Part shown: piece after piece, positions 1 through 8,647 of the stretch | Layout of the letters: each line of letters starts with the position of its first letter | Position numbering within the stretch: position 1 is the stretch's first letter | Source: Christensenellaceae bacterium | GTDB lineage: Bacteria > Bacillota > Clostridia > Christensenellales > Aristaeellaceae | NCBI GenBank assembly: GCA_012518615.1 | Contig: JAAYRU010000025.1 | Span: forward strand, 1-47,615 | Direction: 5' to 3' | Length of the DNA: 47,615 nt | The notes under the pieces: generated by a model | Seen by the model: the letters and a program-made list of their open reading frames with translations, nothing else | The model's database searches: none | What the model was told of the DNA's origin: nothing | Program-made: the position numbers and the translations under genes

Positions 1-96
1 CCTACTTTGTATGTGGTAATTCCTGTGGATAGTAATTCCATACTCATCTTACAGGTGAATCCTCGTTTCTACAAATCCCGGGGGCATTACATATTG

Positions 97-253
97 TCTT
101 ATCTCAGCCTAAATCAGCTTTATCTTGCGCGCCTTTTCCGATTTGACTTTGCTTTGCTCAGTCAACATAGTACCACTATGCTTCCTTCACAAAGGTTTGT
201 CAAATCAAAAAATTCGCTACAATCTATGCGCTGCTTTAAACTGAGATAAGTAT
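97..253 (+). repeat. Dispersed palindromic repeat, copy 1 (MITE-like)
   Basis: About 157 bp with terminal inverted repeats: CTTATCTCAG at the left end and CTGAGATAAG at the right end, and imperfect pairing continuing inward for about 35 bp. An inner arm pair GATTTGAC / GTCAAATC and a central hairpin CATAGT-ACC-ACTATG make nearly the whole element one long imperfect hairpin. It is about 95% identical by eye to the reverse complement of 38414-38572 and shares its core with 20841-21008. It ends five bases before the stop codon of the flavin reductase gene. It contains no plausible coding sequence. Bases 1-96 upstream show nothing I recognise. Confidence 0.85.
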
Positions 254-257
254 AAGT

Positions 258-803
258 TTAAAGTTTACTCAAACATATTAACAAATTTTCCACTGAGGAT
301 TGAAGGAATGTGCTTGTACTCTCATTTAAGCTGCCGTCCTTTTCTATAAGCTTTTGAACATTTCCAATATATAGTTCGGGCGACTGCATAAGTTGAACAT
401 CTAGGAAGGATAGTACATGTCTTAGGTGTGCGCTTGCCCCAAATGCGCCTATGGCTCCTGGTGATACGCTTATTAGTATTGCGGGTTTTTCTTTCCAAAG
501 GTTTTGTCCATAGGGTCTTGAAGCTATGTCAAGCGCGTTTTTAATAACAGCAGGGTATGAGCGGTTGTACTCTGGGGTTGCGAAAATAAATCCATCAGCG
601 GAAGCGATTTCCTTTCGAAAATCCACATAGTTTTGCGGGGTATTGCCGGGCAAATCAAAATCCTGGTTATACATAGGGAGCTCCGCAATATCAATAAACT
701 CTGTATTAAAGCCTTCGGGAAACATATTCTTCATATAATTTGCTATCTGTTTTGTAAATGAGCCTTTTCTTAGGCTGCCTACTATAATTGCTATTTTTTT
801 CAA
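258..803 (-). CDS. NADPH-dependent FMN reductase family protein
   Basis: A 181-residue flavodoxin-fold oxidoreductase of the SsuE/ChrR-like NADPH-dependent FMN reductase family. Visible family motifs are the N-terminal phosphate-binding segment GSLRKGSFTKQIA (about residues 9-21) and the flavin-contacting ATPEYNRSYPAVIKNALD (about residues 95-112). Length is normal for the family. Expected activity is NAD(P)H-dependent reduction of FMN, quinones or similar acceptors in the cytoplasm; the physiological substrate cannot be read from sequence. The start is TTG, preceded by AAAGGA about 10 bases upstream; a nearby ATG is out of frame. It is divergent from the metallophosphoesterase gene and ends next to a palindromic repeat. 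Confidence 0.85.
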   Translation of the reverse strand: MKKIAIIVGSLRKGSFTKQIANYMKNMFPEGFNTEFIDIAELPMYNQDFDLPGNTPQNYVDFRKEIASADGFIFATPEYNRSYPAVIKNALDIASRPYGQNLWKEKPAILISVSPGAIGAFGASAHLRHVLSFLDVQLMQSPELYIGNVQKLIEKDGSLNESTSTFLQSSVENLLICLSKL

Positions 804-851
804 TGTGTTTCATTCCTTTCAGTGGTCGCTATTAAGTTTATACCCTAAATT

Positions 852-1787
852 ATGTGTTTTATGCAGCTTTTGTCTATATGGAAAAAGTGGAACAAACTAT
901 GTATAATACATTTCGGAAAGGGGGAGAACAATATAGCTAAGAAATACAGAACTAGCTCACTTGGAAAATTATTAAGCTATGTTCCAAAGAATATAAAGCT
1001 GCTGTATCCGTTTTATCTTGCCGGTACTCTCAGCCTTAAAGAGGATGTTTTTTATTCAAAAGCGGTAACAAAAGATATAGATAAACTGCGTATAGCATAC
1101 TGCTCTGATATACACTTTGGACCTATGTTTTCAAAAGATAGGGCGGTTGATTTAGTTGAAAGAATTAATGCGCTTTCGGCAGATATAGTACTACTTGGTG
1201 GGGATTATGGCGAAACCACCAATACAGGCATTGACTTTTTTAGAGTAACTCCCGATTTTAAATCCCGCTATGGCTGTTATGCCGCAATAGGCAACCATGA
1301 TCTGTGGGGGGGCGAAAGTGAAATAGAAACCCTAATAAATGTAATGAAAGATAAAGGCATTACCCCGCTTGTAAATGAAAGCCATACATTAACAATAGGT
1401 GATACTAAGCTAATACTATGCGCAAGCGATGATATAAAGATGGGAAAACCTGAGCTCAATATGCTATATGAGGCAAGGGAAATATCAAATGCATTTATAT
1501 TATTCTTTCCTCATTCACCTGATGTTTTACCCCATATAACAAAAAAACCTGACCCTGTATTTGATTTGGCGCTATGTGGTCATACGCACGGGGGACAGGT
1601 GGCGTTTTTTGGAAAGAGCGTATATTCTTCAAGCAAATATAAGGACAGGTATTTAAGCGGCTGGATAGAGGAAAACGGTCATAGAATAATGGTGTCAAAC
1701 GGTGTAGGTACTTCTATTATGCCTGTAAGGATAGGCTCAAAGCCGGAATATCATTTAATAGAGCTTAGAATGTTAGAACATTCTTAA
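852..1787 (+). CDS. Metallophosphoesterase (YkuE-like calcineurin fold)
   Basis: A calcineurin-like phosphoesterase. Metal-binding motifs appear in the usual order: SDIHFGP (D-x-H), GGDYGE (GD), GNHDLWGG (GNHD) and GHTHGGQ (GHTHGGQ). The last motif is typical of the YkuE/YaeI branch, some of which act on lipids or UDP-sugar lipids at the membrane; the substrate here is unknown. The start is uncertain. The ATG at 852 has no ribosome binding site and lies upstream of a likely promoter (TGGAAA 879-884, 17 bp, TATAAT 902-907). A strong GGAAAGGGGGAG at 915-926 is followed at normal spacing only by an in-frame ATA (933). The 3' end overlaps the convergent tsaD gene by 15 bases. Confidence 0.85.
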   Translation: MCFMQLLSIWKKWNKLCIIHFGKGENNIAKKYRTSSLGKLLSYVPKNIKLLYPFYLAGTLSLKEDVFYSKAVTKDIDKLRIAYCSDIHFGPMFSKDRAVDLVERINALSADIVLLGGDYGETTNTGIDFFRVTPDFKSRYGCYAAIGNHDLWGGESEIETLINVMKDKGITPLVNESHTLTIGDTKLILCASDDIKMGKPELNMLYEAREISNAFILFFPHSPDVLPHITKKPDPVFDLALCGHTHGGQVAFFGKSVYSSSKYKDRYLSGWIEENGHRIMVSNGVGTSIMPVRIGSKPEYHLIELRMLEHS

Positions 1788-2789
1788 AGCAGGCAAAGCA
1801 TTTAGAGTAAGAGGCGCGTATTTTTTTTTAACATACATTCCATATGCGCAGGAAGCTATCATAGCCGCATTATCCCCGCATAGAGATAGTTCTGGCATGT
1901 TAAGCTCTATTCCTAAGTTATCGCATTCCTTTTGCATACACTCTCTAAGTAAGCTGTTTGCGCTTACTCCGCCCGCTAAAAGCAGCTTATCAGGCTTAAG
2001 CTTTTTTGCTGCAAGCATAGTTTTATTTACTAGAGAATCTACAACAGCCTTTTGGAATGATGCAGCCATATCAGCGGGTTCATATTTTTCGTCTTTCTGT
2101 TCCATATTATGAAGGGCGTTTATAAATGCGGTTTTAAGTCCCGAAAAGCTGAAATCATACTTACCTTGGGTTTTAGGGGTGGGGAGCTTAAGTGCGCTGT
2201 CATCGCCTTTTCTGGCAAGTTTATCAAGCTTAGGACCGCCGGGGTAACCAAGACCCAGTACCCTTGCAGCTTTGTCAAAGGCTTCGCCTGCGGCATCGTC
2301 ATGCGTGCAGCCTATAAGGCTGTAATTGTTGTTTTCATCTATGTGGATTATATGGCTATGCCCCCCGCTTACCACAAGGCATAGAAAAGGCGGGTATAGC
2401 TTAGGGTTTGTAATATAATTAGCGCATATATGCGCCTCTATATGGTTTACTGCGATTAGTGGTTTATTTGTTGCGTAAGCAAGCCCCTTAGCGTAGGATA
2501 CGCCAACAAGCAGCGCGCCTACAAGACCGGGACCCTGCGTAACAGCAATTGCGTCTATTTTCTCAAGCGGCACACCGCTTTTTTTTAAAGCTTCTTCAAT
2601 TACTATGTCTATTTTTTCTGTATGCGCCCGTCCTGCTATCTCAGGCACAACACCGCCATATATTTCATGCAGAGGTATCTGCGAATACACAATGTTAGAT
2701 AGCATTTCCCTTCCGTTTGCAACAACGGAAGCGCAGGTTTCATCACAGCTGGTTTCAATGCCCAGTATATATATATCTTTACTCGGCAT
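1773..2789 (-). CDS. tsaD: tRNA N6-threonylcarbamoyladenosine transferase TsaD
   Basis: A 338-residue ASKHA-fold protein with the family start GIETSCDET, the metal-binding H-x3-H motif in AVNHIEAHICA (about residues 110-120), the nucleotide-binding VVSGGHSH segment and the C-terminal GDNAAMIA. TsaD transfers the threonylcarbamoyl group to A37 of ANN-decoding tRNAs together with TsaB and TsaE, neither of which is in this window. Length is normal. It is the last gene of the secA-prfB-DUF1461-tsaD minus-strand run, and its start overlaps the upstream gene by 11 bases, which suggests translational coupling. Confidence 0.97.
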   Translation of the reverse strand: MPSKDIYILGIETSCDETCASVVANGREMLSNIVYSQIPLHEIYGGVVPEIAGRAHTEKIDIVIEEALKKSGVPLEKIDAIAVTQGPGLVGALLVGVSYAKGLAYATNKPLIAVNHIEAHICANYITNPKLYPPFLCLVVSGGHSHIIHIDENNNYSLIGCTHDDAAGEAFDKAARVLGLGYPGGPKLDKLARKGDDSALKLPTPKTQGKYDFSFSGLKTAFINALHNMEQKDEKYEPADMAASFQKAVVDSLVNKTMLAAKKLKPDKLLLAGGVSANSLLRECMQKECDNLGIELNMPELSLCGDNAAMIASCAYGMYVKKKYAPLTLNALPALRMF

Positions 2790-3474
2790 CCTTTACTTCC
2801 TTTTTTTGAAATATAAATGCAAAACAAGCCATTAAAAGACATAACACAAGCGGCAGATGTCGCCTTGCGAAAAGAGCGACATAGGCTGAAAAGAAGTTCG
2901 TAGGCATAAGCTGAATTAAAAAGTCTTTTTCAGGCGATAGTAGCCAAAGGTCATTATCAAAAAGCAGCTCATGGAATTTTGTAAACGCTGTATCAAAATC
3001 CAAATATACAAACAATGCAGTAACTGCAACAATAATTAAAAATATTCCAAACCCTACTACAAAAGCAAATTCAACAGTTTTCGAGTTTATTTTGTAAAGT
3101 TTGATTTTGTTTATAATGAATAGCAGCAGGAAGAAAAGACCGATTCCTCCCATATACCATATAAGTCCAAGACCGGTATCTACAAGCTTACGCACATCCT
3201 TAAGATGCAGTATTTCTTTTTCGGATAGAGATAGGCTTTCTTCGCCTTCAAACTCAACTTTGTCGTTTTCACCCTTTAAGTATTTAGTTATACCCTTTGC
3301 AATAGAATTATACTGGCTATCTTCAAGCTTAATTTCAGAATGTTTAATAAACATATCTTGCATTACGCCTGTATCAGTTGCAAGCTTTGCAAGCTGAAAA
3401 CAAACATAAAAGAGCGCAAATAAAAGTACCAATATACTTAAAATAATACGGAGAGGAATTTGTTTTTTAATCAT
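2779..3474 (-). CDS. DUF1461/TIGR01906 integral membrane protein (possible Lit)
   Basis: A 231-residue protein with four hydrophobic segments (about residues 8-28, 103-122, 135-157 and 205-222) and a soluble loop of about 70 residues after the first. It shows the family signature FHELLFDNDLWLLSPEKD. Members of this family include Lit, which moves an acyl chain within lipoproteins to give the lyso form. Two histidines are prominent, H90 in the EILHLKDV segment and H168 in FHELLF, and would fit the two essential histidines described for Lit. Whether this member is a true Lit is inference. The start overlaps the prfB stop (ATGA), and the end overlaps tsaD, so the genes are probably co-transcribed. 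Confidence 0.75.
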   Translation of the reverse strand: MIKKQIPLRIILSILVLLFALFYVCFQLAKLATDTGVMQDMFIKHSEIKLEDSQYNSIAKGITKYLKGENDKVEFEGEESLSLSEKEILHLKDVRKLVDTGLGLIWYMGGIGLFFLLLFIINKIKLYKINSKTVEFAFVVGFGIFLIIVAVTALFVYLDFDTAFTKFHELLFDNDLWLLSPEKDFLIQLMPTNFFSAYVALFARRHLPLVLCLLMACFAFIFQKKEVKDAE

Positions 3475-4571
3475 TGCATTTTAAGGTAGGCAGTAATAAA
3501 ACCGTCAATATTGCCGTCCATAACATCATTAATATTGCCGCTTTCAAAGCCCGTGCGATGGTCCTTAACCATGGTATACGGCTGAAATATATAGGAGCGT
3601 ATTTGACTGCCCCATTCTATTTTTTTCATTTCGCCCTTAATTTCAGCCATATGTTCTTCTTTTTCGCGCTCTCTAAGCTCTACAAGCTTGGATTTGAGCA
3701 TCTTCATGCACATTTCACGGTTCTGTATCTGGCTGCGCTCATTCTGGCAGGATACAACTATGCCCGTTGGCATATGCGTCATGCGGACGGCGGAGTCTGT
3801 CTTGTTTACATGCTGACCGCCTGCGCCTGTAGACCTGTATGTATCAACGCGCACATCTTCCATGTTTATTTCAACTTCTTCATCATCTTCAAGCATGGGC
3901 GCTACATCAAGCGATGAAAAAGATGTATGGCGCCTAGCGTTAGAATCAAAGGGGCTAATGCGCACAAGCCTATGCACTCCTTTTTCGCCTCGCAGATAGC
4001 CGTAAGCGTTTTCACCATCCACTTCAAAAGTAGCGGATTTTGCACCCGCCTCATCGCCATCAAGAAAATCAAGCAGGCGGATTTTAAAGCCCTTTTTCTC
4101 GCAGTACCTTGTATACATGCGGTAGAGCATCTGTGTCCAATCCTGCGCCTCTGTACCGCCGGCTCCTGCATGAAGGCTGAGCACTGCATTGCAGTTATCA
4201 TAATCTCCTCGCATAAGCGTTTCTATAGCTAGATTGTCTATTTCTTGAGATAGTTCTTCCAAGGTATCTATTGCCTCTTGAGCAAGCTCCTTTTCGCTTT
4301 CCTCTTCAGCTAGTAGGAGCATGGTTTCAACATCCTCACATTTTGAAACGAGTTCTTTATAGTGGTTGATTTTGTTGTCAATCTTAGCACGCTTTTTATT
4401 TACAGCCGTTGAATACTCTATATCCTCCCAAAAGCCGGGGGAGTTCATCTCCTCTTTTAGCTCTTCAAGCTGCTTTTTAAGTTCATCAATACGCAGACCC
4501 TCGCCAACTTCTTTAAGCTTTTCTTTTTCCTGTTCCAGCTGTATTTTGCTTTCTTCGATTTCTATTAACAA
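3471..4571 (-). CDS. prfB: Peptide chain release factor 2
   Basis: A 366-residue class I release factor. The catalytic GGQ loop is visible in YRSTGAGGQHVNKTDSAVR, and the SPFD stop-codon recognition motif (RF2 type, for UGA and UAA) in RISPFDSNARR. The first 25 codons run straight into the rest with no in-frame UGA, so the autoregulatory +1 frameshift found in many prfB genes is absent. The start is TTG with AGGTGG six bases upstream. It lies 18 bases after secA and overlaps the next gene by 4 bases. Confidence 0.97.
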   Translation of the reverse strand: MLIEIEESKIQLEQEKEKLKEVGEGLRIDELKKQLEELKEEMNSPGFWEDIEYSTAVNKKRAKIDNKINHYKELVSKCEDVETMLLLAEEESEKELAQEAIDTLEELSQEIDNLAIETLMRGDYDNCNAVLSLHAGAGGTEAQDWTQMLYRMYTRYCEKKGFKIRLLDFLDGDEAGAKSATFEVDGENAYGYLRGEKGVHRLVRISPFDSNARRHTSFSSLDVAPMLEDDEEVEINMEDVRVDTYRSTGAGGQHVNKTDSAVRMTHMPTGIVVSCQNERSQIQNREMCMKMLKSKLVELREREKEEHMAEIKGEMKKIEWGSQIRSYIFQPYTMVKDHRTGFESGNINDVMDGNIDGFITAYLKMQ

Positions 4572-4589
4572 TTATTCCACCTATTCTGC

Positions 4590-7295
4590 CTATCTACCGC
4601 AGCAATGTTTGTATTTTTTGCCGCTGCCACAGGGGCAGGGGCTGTTTCTGCCTACTTTTTTAGCTTTAACTACCGGCTGCCTTGGGGCATCTATGTTTTC
4701 ACTTGCTTGCCCTGCACCACCTGCGCCCCTTTCGCCTGTAACCCTAGCAACGGAGCGCCTTTCTGCGGGTTTACTTATCTTAGTTTGGAAGAGCTGGCGC
4801 AGCGTGTCCTCCTGAATGAGCCTAACCATCTCGTCAAACATGTCGTAGCTTTCCATCTTGTATTCATTTACTGGGTCTCTTTGGGCGTAGGCTCTAAGCC
4901 CTATGCCTTCGCGTAGCTGGTCCATGGCATCTATATGGTCCATCCAGCGTGTGTCAACCGCGCGCAGCAGCAGGTTGCGTTCAAGCTCTCGCATATCTAT
5001 GCCTATAGAGGAAATATCGCTCTCTCTGCGTGTATAGAAATCATCCGCTGCCTTCATGAGAAATGCAATAACTCCATCCCTATCAAAGGAGCCAAGGGCA
5101 TCAGTGTTTTTTGCAAAAGTACCCCTTGGTATGCAAAGCCTTTCAAGGTAATCGCTAAGCCCTTCAATGTTCCAAGCAGAGTTTTCTCCTACGCAAAACC
5201 TGTCAACAGCTTCACCAATAAGCTTTTCGCCCATGTTTTTAATGGTTTCACGCATGTTTTCACCCTCAAGCACTTGCCTACGCTGGTCATATATAATAGT
5301 GCGTTGCTGGTTCATTACATCGTCATACTTCAGCACGTTTTTACGTATCTCGTAGTTGCGGCTCTCTATGCGCTTTTGGGCGTTTTCTATCTGCTTTGTT
5401 AGAAGCCCCGCTTTAAGTGGCTCAGAATCATCCATGCCGAGCTTTTCGGTGATTACCTGCATTCTCTCACCGCCGAATAAGCGCATGAGGTCATCCTCTA
5501 GAGAAATAAAGAACTGAGAAGAACCGGGATCTCCCTGCCTTCCCGCTCTACCCCTTAGCTGGTTGTCTATCCTGCGGCTTTCATGCCTTTCAGTACCTAT
5601 TATATGTAGACCGCCAAGCGCGACTACTTTTTTATGCTCCTTATCGGTTTCTTTTCTATATTCGCTGCAAAGTTCGTTGAACCTCTTACGGGCTGTGATT
5701 ATATCTTCATCGGATGTATCGCCCTTGCCTGTGGCTTCTTCTATTATTTCATCCTCATAGCCTTCTTGAGCCATGGTTTTCCTTGCCATATATGAGGGAT
5801 TTCCTCCAAGAAGTATGTCAGTACCTCTACCTGCCATATTAGTGGCTATTGTAATCGCGCCTAAATGACCAGCTTGCGCTACTATGCTGGCTTCCCTTGC
5901 GTGGTGTTTAGCGTTTAATACCTCGTGATCTACACCCCTTCTTTTTAACATAGCGCTTAGCTGTTCACTTACTTCAACCGATATAGTACCTACAAGCAGA
6001 GGTTGTCCCGTCTTATGGCGGTTTACAATTTCATCTATAACAGCGGTATATTTGCCCTTTTTGCTGCGGTACACAACATCGTTTAAGTCCTCACGTATCA
6101 TTGGCATATTAGTTGGCACTTCAATAACATCTAGGTTATATATGCCTTGAAATTCGGATTCTTCGGTTTTAGCAGTTCCCGTCATACCGGAAAGCTTTTT
6201 AAACATGCGGAAATAGTTTTGGAAAGTTATAGTGGCAAGCGTTTTGCTTTCCCTTGCTACCTGTACATTTTCTTTTGCCTCTATTGCCTGGTGCAGTCCG
6301 TCAGAATACCTTCGTCCAACCATAAGCCTGCCGGTAAATTCATCAACTATAACAACTTCGCCGTCTTGAACCACATAGTCTATATCCCGCTTCATAAGGG
6401 TGTTTGCCCTTAACGCTTGGATTATATAGTGGTTAAGCTCGTTGTTTTCTGGGTCAGAAAGGTTGTCTATGCCAAAAGCGTTTTCAGTTTTGGATATACC
6501 CTGCTCAGTAAGTACTGCGGAGCGTTCTTTTTCATCTACAGTATAGTCATCTTCGTTTCTAAGGCGTTTTACAAAGCTGTCTGCCTTGCCGTACATATCG
6601 GTGGGTTTATCACCTTGACCTGATATTATAAGCGGGGTTCTGGCTTCGTCTATGAGTATTGAGTCTACCTCGTCAACTATTGCGAAGGCATGACCTCTTT
6701 GTACCATGTTTTCCTTGTATATGACCATGTTATCGCGTAGATAGTCAAAGCCCATCTCGTTGTTTGTGCCGTAGGTTATATTGCAAAGGTAGGCGTTTTT
6801 CCTCTCCTCGCTGCTGAGCCCGTGCACTATAACGCCAACAGTCAATCCAAGGTAATGAAATAGCTTACCCATATCCTCACCTTGGAATTTGGCAAGGTAG
6901 TCGTTTACTGTAACTATATGCACACCCTCACCTGTGAGCGCGTTTAGGTACGCGGGCAGGCAGGCGGTTAGCGTTTTACCTTCGCCTGTTTTCATCTCGG
7001 CTATTCTGCCTTGGTGCAAAACTATTCCGCCTATTAGCTGTACCCTAAATGGGCGCAGCCCAAGTACTCTATCAGCCGCTTCCCTAACCGTTGCAAAAGC
7101 TTCGACCAATATATCGTCTAAACTTTCGCTAGCAGAAAGGCGGTCTTTAAACTGCTGTGTTTTAGCTTTAAGCTCATTATCACTGAGTTTTTTATAATCG
7201 CTCTCTAAAGCTTCTATTTCGTCGGCTATTTTTTCCAGCGGCGCCAGCGCGGCATTTCCGCCTATACCGAATAACTGTTTTATCTTCTTAAACAT
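4590..7295 (-). CDS. secA: Preprotein translocase ATPase SecA
   Basis: A 901-residue SecA. It has Walker [18 protein letters not shown] (near residue 103), the [19 protein letters not shown] segment, the [11 protein letters not shown] motif VI, and a C-terminal zinc-binding tail [14 protein letters not shown] that binds SecB or the ribosome in other species. SecA drives post-translational export through SecYEG. Length is normal. The start ATG follows AAAGGAG at good spacing, and the leader carries a short hairpin (7307-7320). It is the first gene of the secA-prfB-DUF1461-tsaD run. Confidence 0.98.
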   Translation of the reverse strand: MFKKIKQLFGIGGNAALAPLEKIADEIEALESDYKKLSDNELKAKTQQFKDRLSASESLDDILVEAFATVREAADRVLGLRPFRVQLIGGIVLHQGRIAEMKTGEGKTLTACLPAYLNALTGEGVHIVTVNDYLAKFQGEDMGKLFHYLGLTVGVIVHGLSSEERKNAYLCNITYGTNNEMGFDYLRDNMVIYKENMVQRGHAFAIVDEVDSILIDEARTPLIISGQGDKPTDMYGKADSFVKRLRNEDDYTVDEKERSAVLTEQGISKTENAFGIDNLSDPENNELNHYIIQALRANTLMKRDIDYVVQDGEVVIVDEFTGRLMVGRRYSDGLHQAIEAKENVQVARESKTLATITFQNYFRMFKKLSGMTGTAKTEESEFQGIYNLDVIEVPTNMPMIREDLNDVVYRSKKGKYTAVIDEIVNRHKTGQPLLVGTISVEVSEQLSAMLKRRGVDHEVLNAKHHAREASIVAQAGHLGAITIATNMAGRGTDILLGGNPSYMARKTMAQEGYEDEIIEEATGKGDTSDEDIITARKRFNELCSEYRKETDKEHKKVVALGGLHIIGTERHESRRIDNQLRGRAGRQGDPGSSQFFISLEDDLMRLFGGERMQVITEKLGMDDSEPLKAGLLTKQIENAQKRIESRNYEIRKNVLKYDDVMNQQRTIIYDQRRQVLEGENMRETIKNMGEKLIGEAVDRFCVGENSAWNIEGLSDYLERLCIPRGTFAKNTDALGSFDRDGVIAFLMKAADDFYTRRESDISSIGIDMRELERNLLLRAVDTRWMDHIDAMDQLREGIGLRAYAQRDPVNEYKMESYDMFDEMVRLIQEDTLRQLFQTKISKPAERRSVARVTGERGAGGAGQASENIDAPRQPVVKAKKVGRNSPCPCGSGKKYKHCCGR

Positions 7296-7306
7296 TCACT
7301 TCTCCT

Positions 7307-7353
7307 TTGGCAAAAGCCAAGCACATTATAACATGCAAGCTATTAGCCTGCAA
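7307..7353 (-). promoter_or_regulatory. secA promoter and 5' leader hairpin
   Basis: On the minus strand a -35 TTGCAG (7348-7353) is followed after exactly 17 bp by -10 TATAAT (7325-7330), upstream of secA. The predicted transcript would start near 7318, giving a leader of roughly 23 bases that begins with TTGGC-TTTT-GCCAA (7307-7320) immediately before the AAAGGAG ribosome binding site. The site overlaps the annotated 5' end of the divergent acetyltransferase gene. Confidence 0.65.
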
Positions 7354-7858
7354 TTCCTTGCTCGAGATATACCTTTATGATAAAATTATCGCAGCTTCTT
7401 TGAAGGGTAGGTTTGATAAGATATTTAAGGGACTATTTGGTTTTGGAAAGGGTGAAATAAAGCTGTCCCTAGCCGGCGTATATTCTGAGGATACTTATAT
7501 TGGAGCTGAAAATATCATCAAATATGATATACGCCTTAGAAGAAGAAAAGTAGGTTATGTAACTATCCGCATAGGGGAAAGTCCGCAGCTTTTTTATCTG
7601 GGGCATATAGGCTACAGGATAAACGAGCCCTTTCGCGGGAATGGCTATGCGGCAAAGGCGGTAGAGCAGCTTATACCCATAATTAAAAGGCTTGGCTATA
7701 AAAGCATGGTAATTACAACTGATGAAGACAATATACCGTCAAGAAAAACCTGCGAGAAACTAGGCTGTATACTGGAACAGATAGTAAAGGTGCCGGATTT
7801 GTTTTTAGACCTTTGCATGGGCTCTAAAACCAAGTGCAGATATATACTTATAATTTAG
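7307..7858 (+). CDS. GNAT-family N-acetyltransferase
   Basis: Up to 183 residues. The acetyl-CoA pyrophosphate-binding loop is GYRINEPFRGNGYAAKAVE, followed by the family-typical DEDNIPSRKTCEKLGC segment; these are the core of the GNAT fold. The substrate is unknown. The start is doubtful: TTG at 7307 has no ribosome binding site and sits inside the probable secA promoter, so the true start may be further in, for example the TTG near 7400, with a possible plus-strand promoter TTGCTC-17-TAAAAT around 7358-7386. The stop is eight bases before the next gene, so it probably forms an operon with the hydrolase. Confidence 0.75.
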   Translation: MAKAKHIITCKLLACNSLLEIYLYDKIIAASLKGRFDKIFKGLFGFGKGEIKLSLAGVYSEDTYIGAENIIKYDIRLRRRKVGYVTIRIGESPQLFYLGHIGYRINEPFRGNGYAAKAVEQLIPIIKRLGYKSMVITTDEDNIPSRKTCEKLGCILEQIVKVPDLFLDLCMGSKTKCRYILII

Positions 7859-7866
7859 GGGGAAAT

Positions 7867-8643
7867 GTGTTAAAAAAGATACAGGGCTTAGATACTTTCT
7901 ATTGCTCATACGGAGATAAGGGGGATTATCTGCTAATATTGCACGGCTGGGGCGTGGATACAAGCACTATGATGCCTGTAATTAGGATACTGTCAAAAAA
8001 TTATAGGGTAATAGCCTTTGATTTTCCCTTCCATGGCGGCACCGAAATGCCTGCTGCTGATTGGACTGTTAAAAATTTTGCCGATTTTACTCTTGATTTT
8101 ATTAGACAGCTTGGCATAGAAGGCTGCCATGTATTGGCGCATTCTTTCGGCGCTAGGGTTGCGGTAGAAATTGCAAGTACTAAGCCTGATATATTTAATA
8201 AAATTATACTTACAGGCGCGGCGGGTATAAGGCGTAAAGCAACGCCAATGCAAAAATACAGGCTGTATAGGTATAAGATAAATAGCGCTGTGCTTAGTGT
8301 GTTTTCCAAACTTCCAGGGCTTGGTAAGCACGCTCAACGCTTACTTGATTCGTACCGCAGGGCACATTCATCAGAGGATTATCTTGCGCTTAAAGAGGGT
8401 ATACATAATACATTTAAAAATATAATCTCCCACGACCAAAGGGCTTTGCTGCCTAAGATTAAAAACCCCGTGCTGCTTATATGGGGCAGGGATGACAGCG
8501 AAACCCCCCTTTGGATGGCAGAGGTATTTAATACTGAAATACAAAATAGCCGCCTTGTAATAATTCAGGGCGGGCATTTTGCTTTCAACAGCTATCCGGA
8601 TGCTTTTTGTGATTTCTGTCTGGACTTTTTAGAGGAGGCGTAA
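7867..8643 (+). CDS. Alpha/beta hydrolase
   Basis: About 258 residues of a typical alpha/beta hydrolase. It has the oxyanion-side HGWGVD, the nucleophile elbow in LAHSFGAR, the acid in WGRDDSETP and the terminal histidine in GGHFAF. I chose GTG at 7867 because AGGGGGAAAT lies just upstream and the preceding gene stops at 7858; an upstream in-frame ATG at 7834 lies inside that gene. The substrate is unknown. Its location directly before a MurF-like ligase and ddl, on the same strand with five-base spacing, suggests co-transcription with cell-wall genes but does not define a role. Confidence 0.85.
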   Translation: MLKKIQGLDTFYCSYGDKGDYLLILHGWGVDTSTMMPVIRILSKNYRVIAFDFPFHGGTEMPAADWTVKNFADFTLDFIRQLGIEGCHVLAHSFGARVAVEIASTKPDIFNKIILTGAAGIRRKATPMQKYRLYRYKINSAVLSVFSKLPGLGKHAQRLLDSYRRAHSSEDYLALKEGIHNTFKNIISHDQRALLPKIKNPVLLIWGRDDSETPLWMAEVFNTEIQNSRLVIIQGGHFAFNSYPDAFCDFCLDFLEEA

Positions 8644-8647
8644 TACC

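Noticed and set aside
7-249. An 80-residue open frame at the left edge
   Set aside because: Most of it lies in the palindromic repeat, and it has no ribosome binding site or recognisable product.
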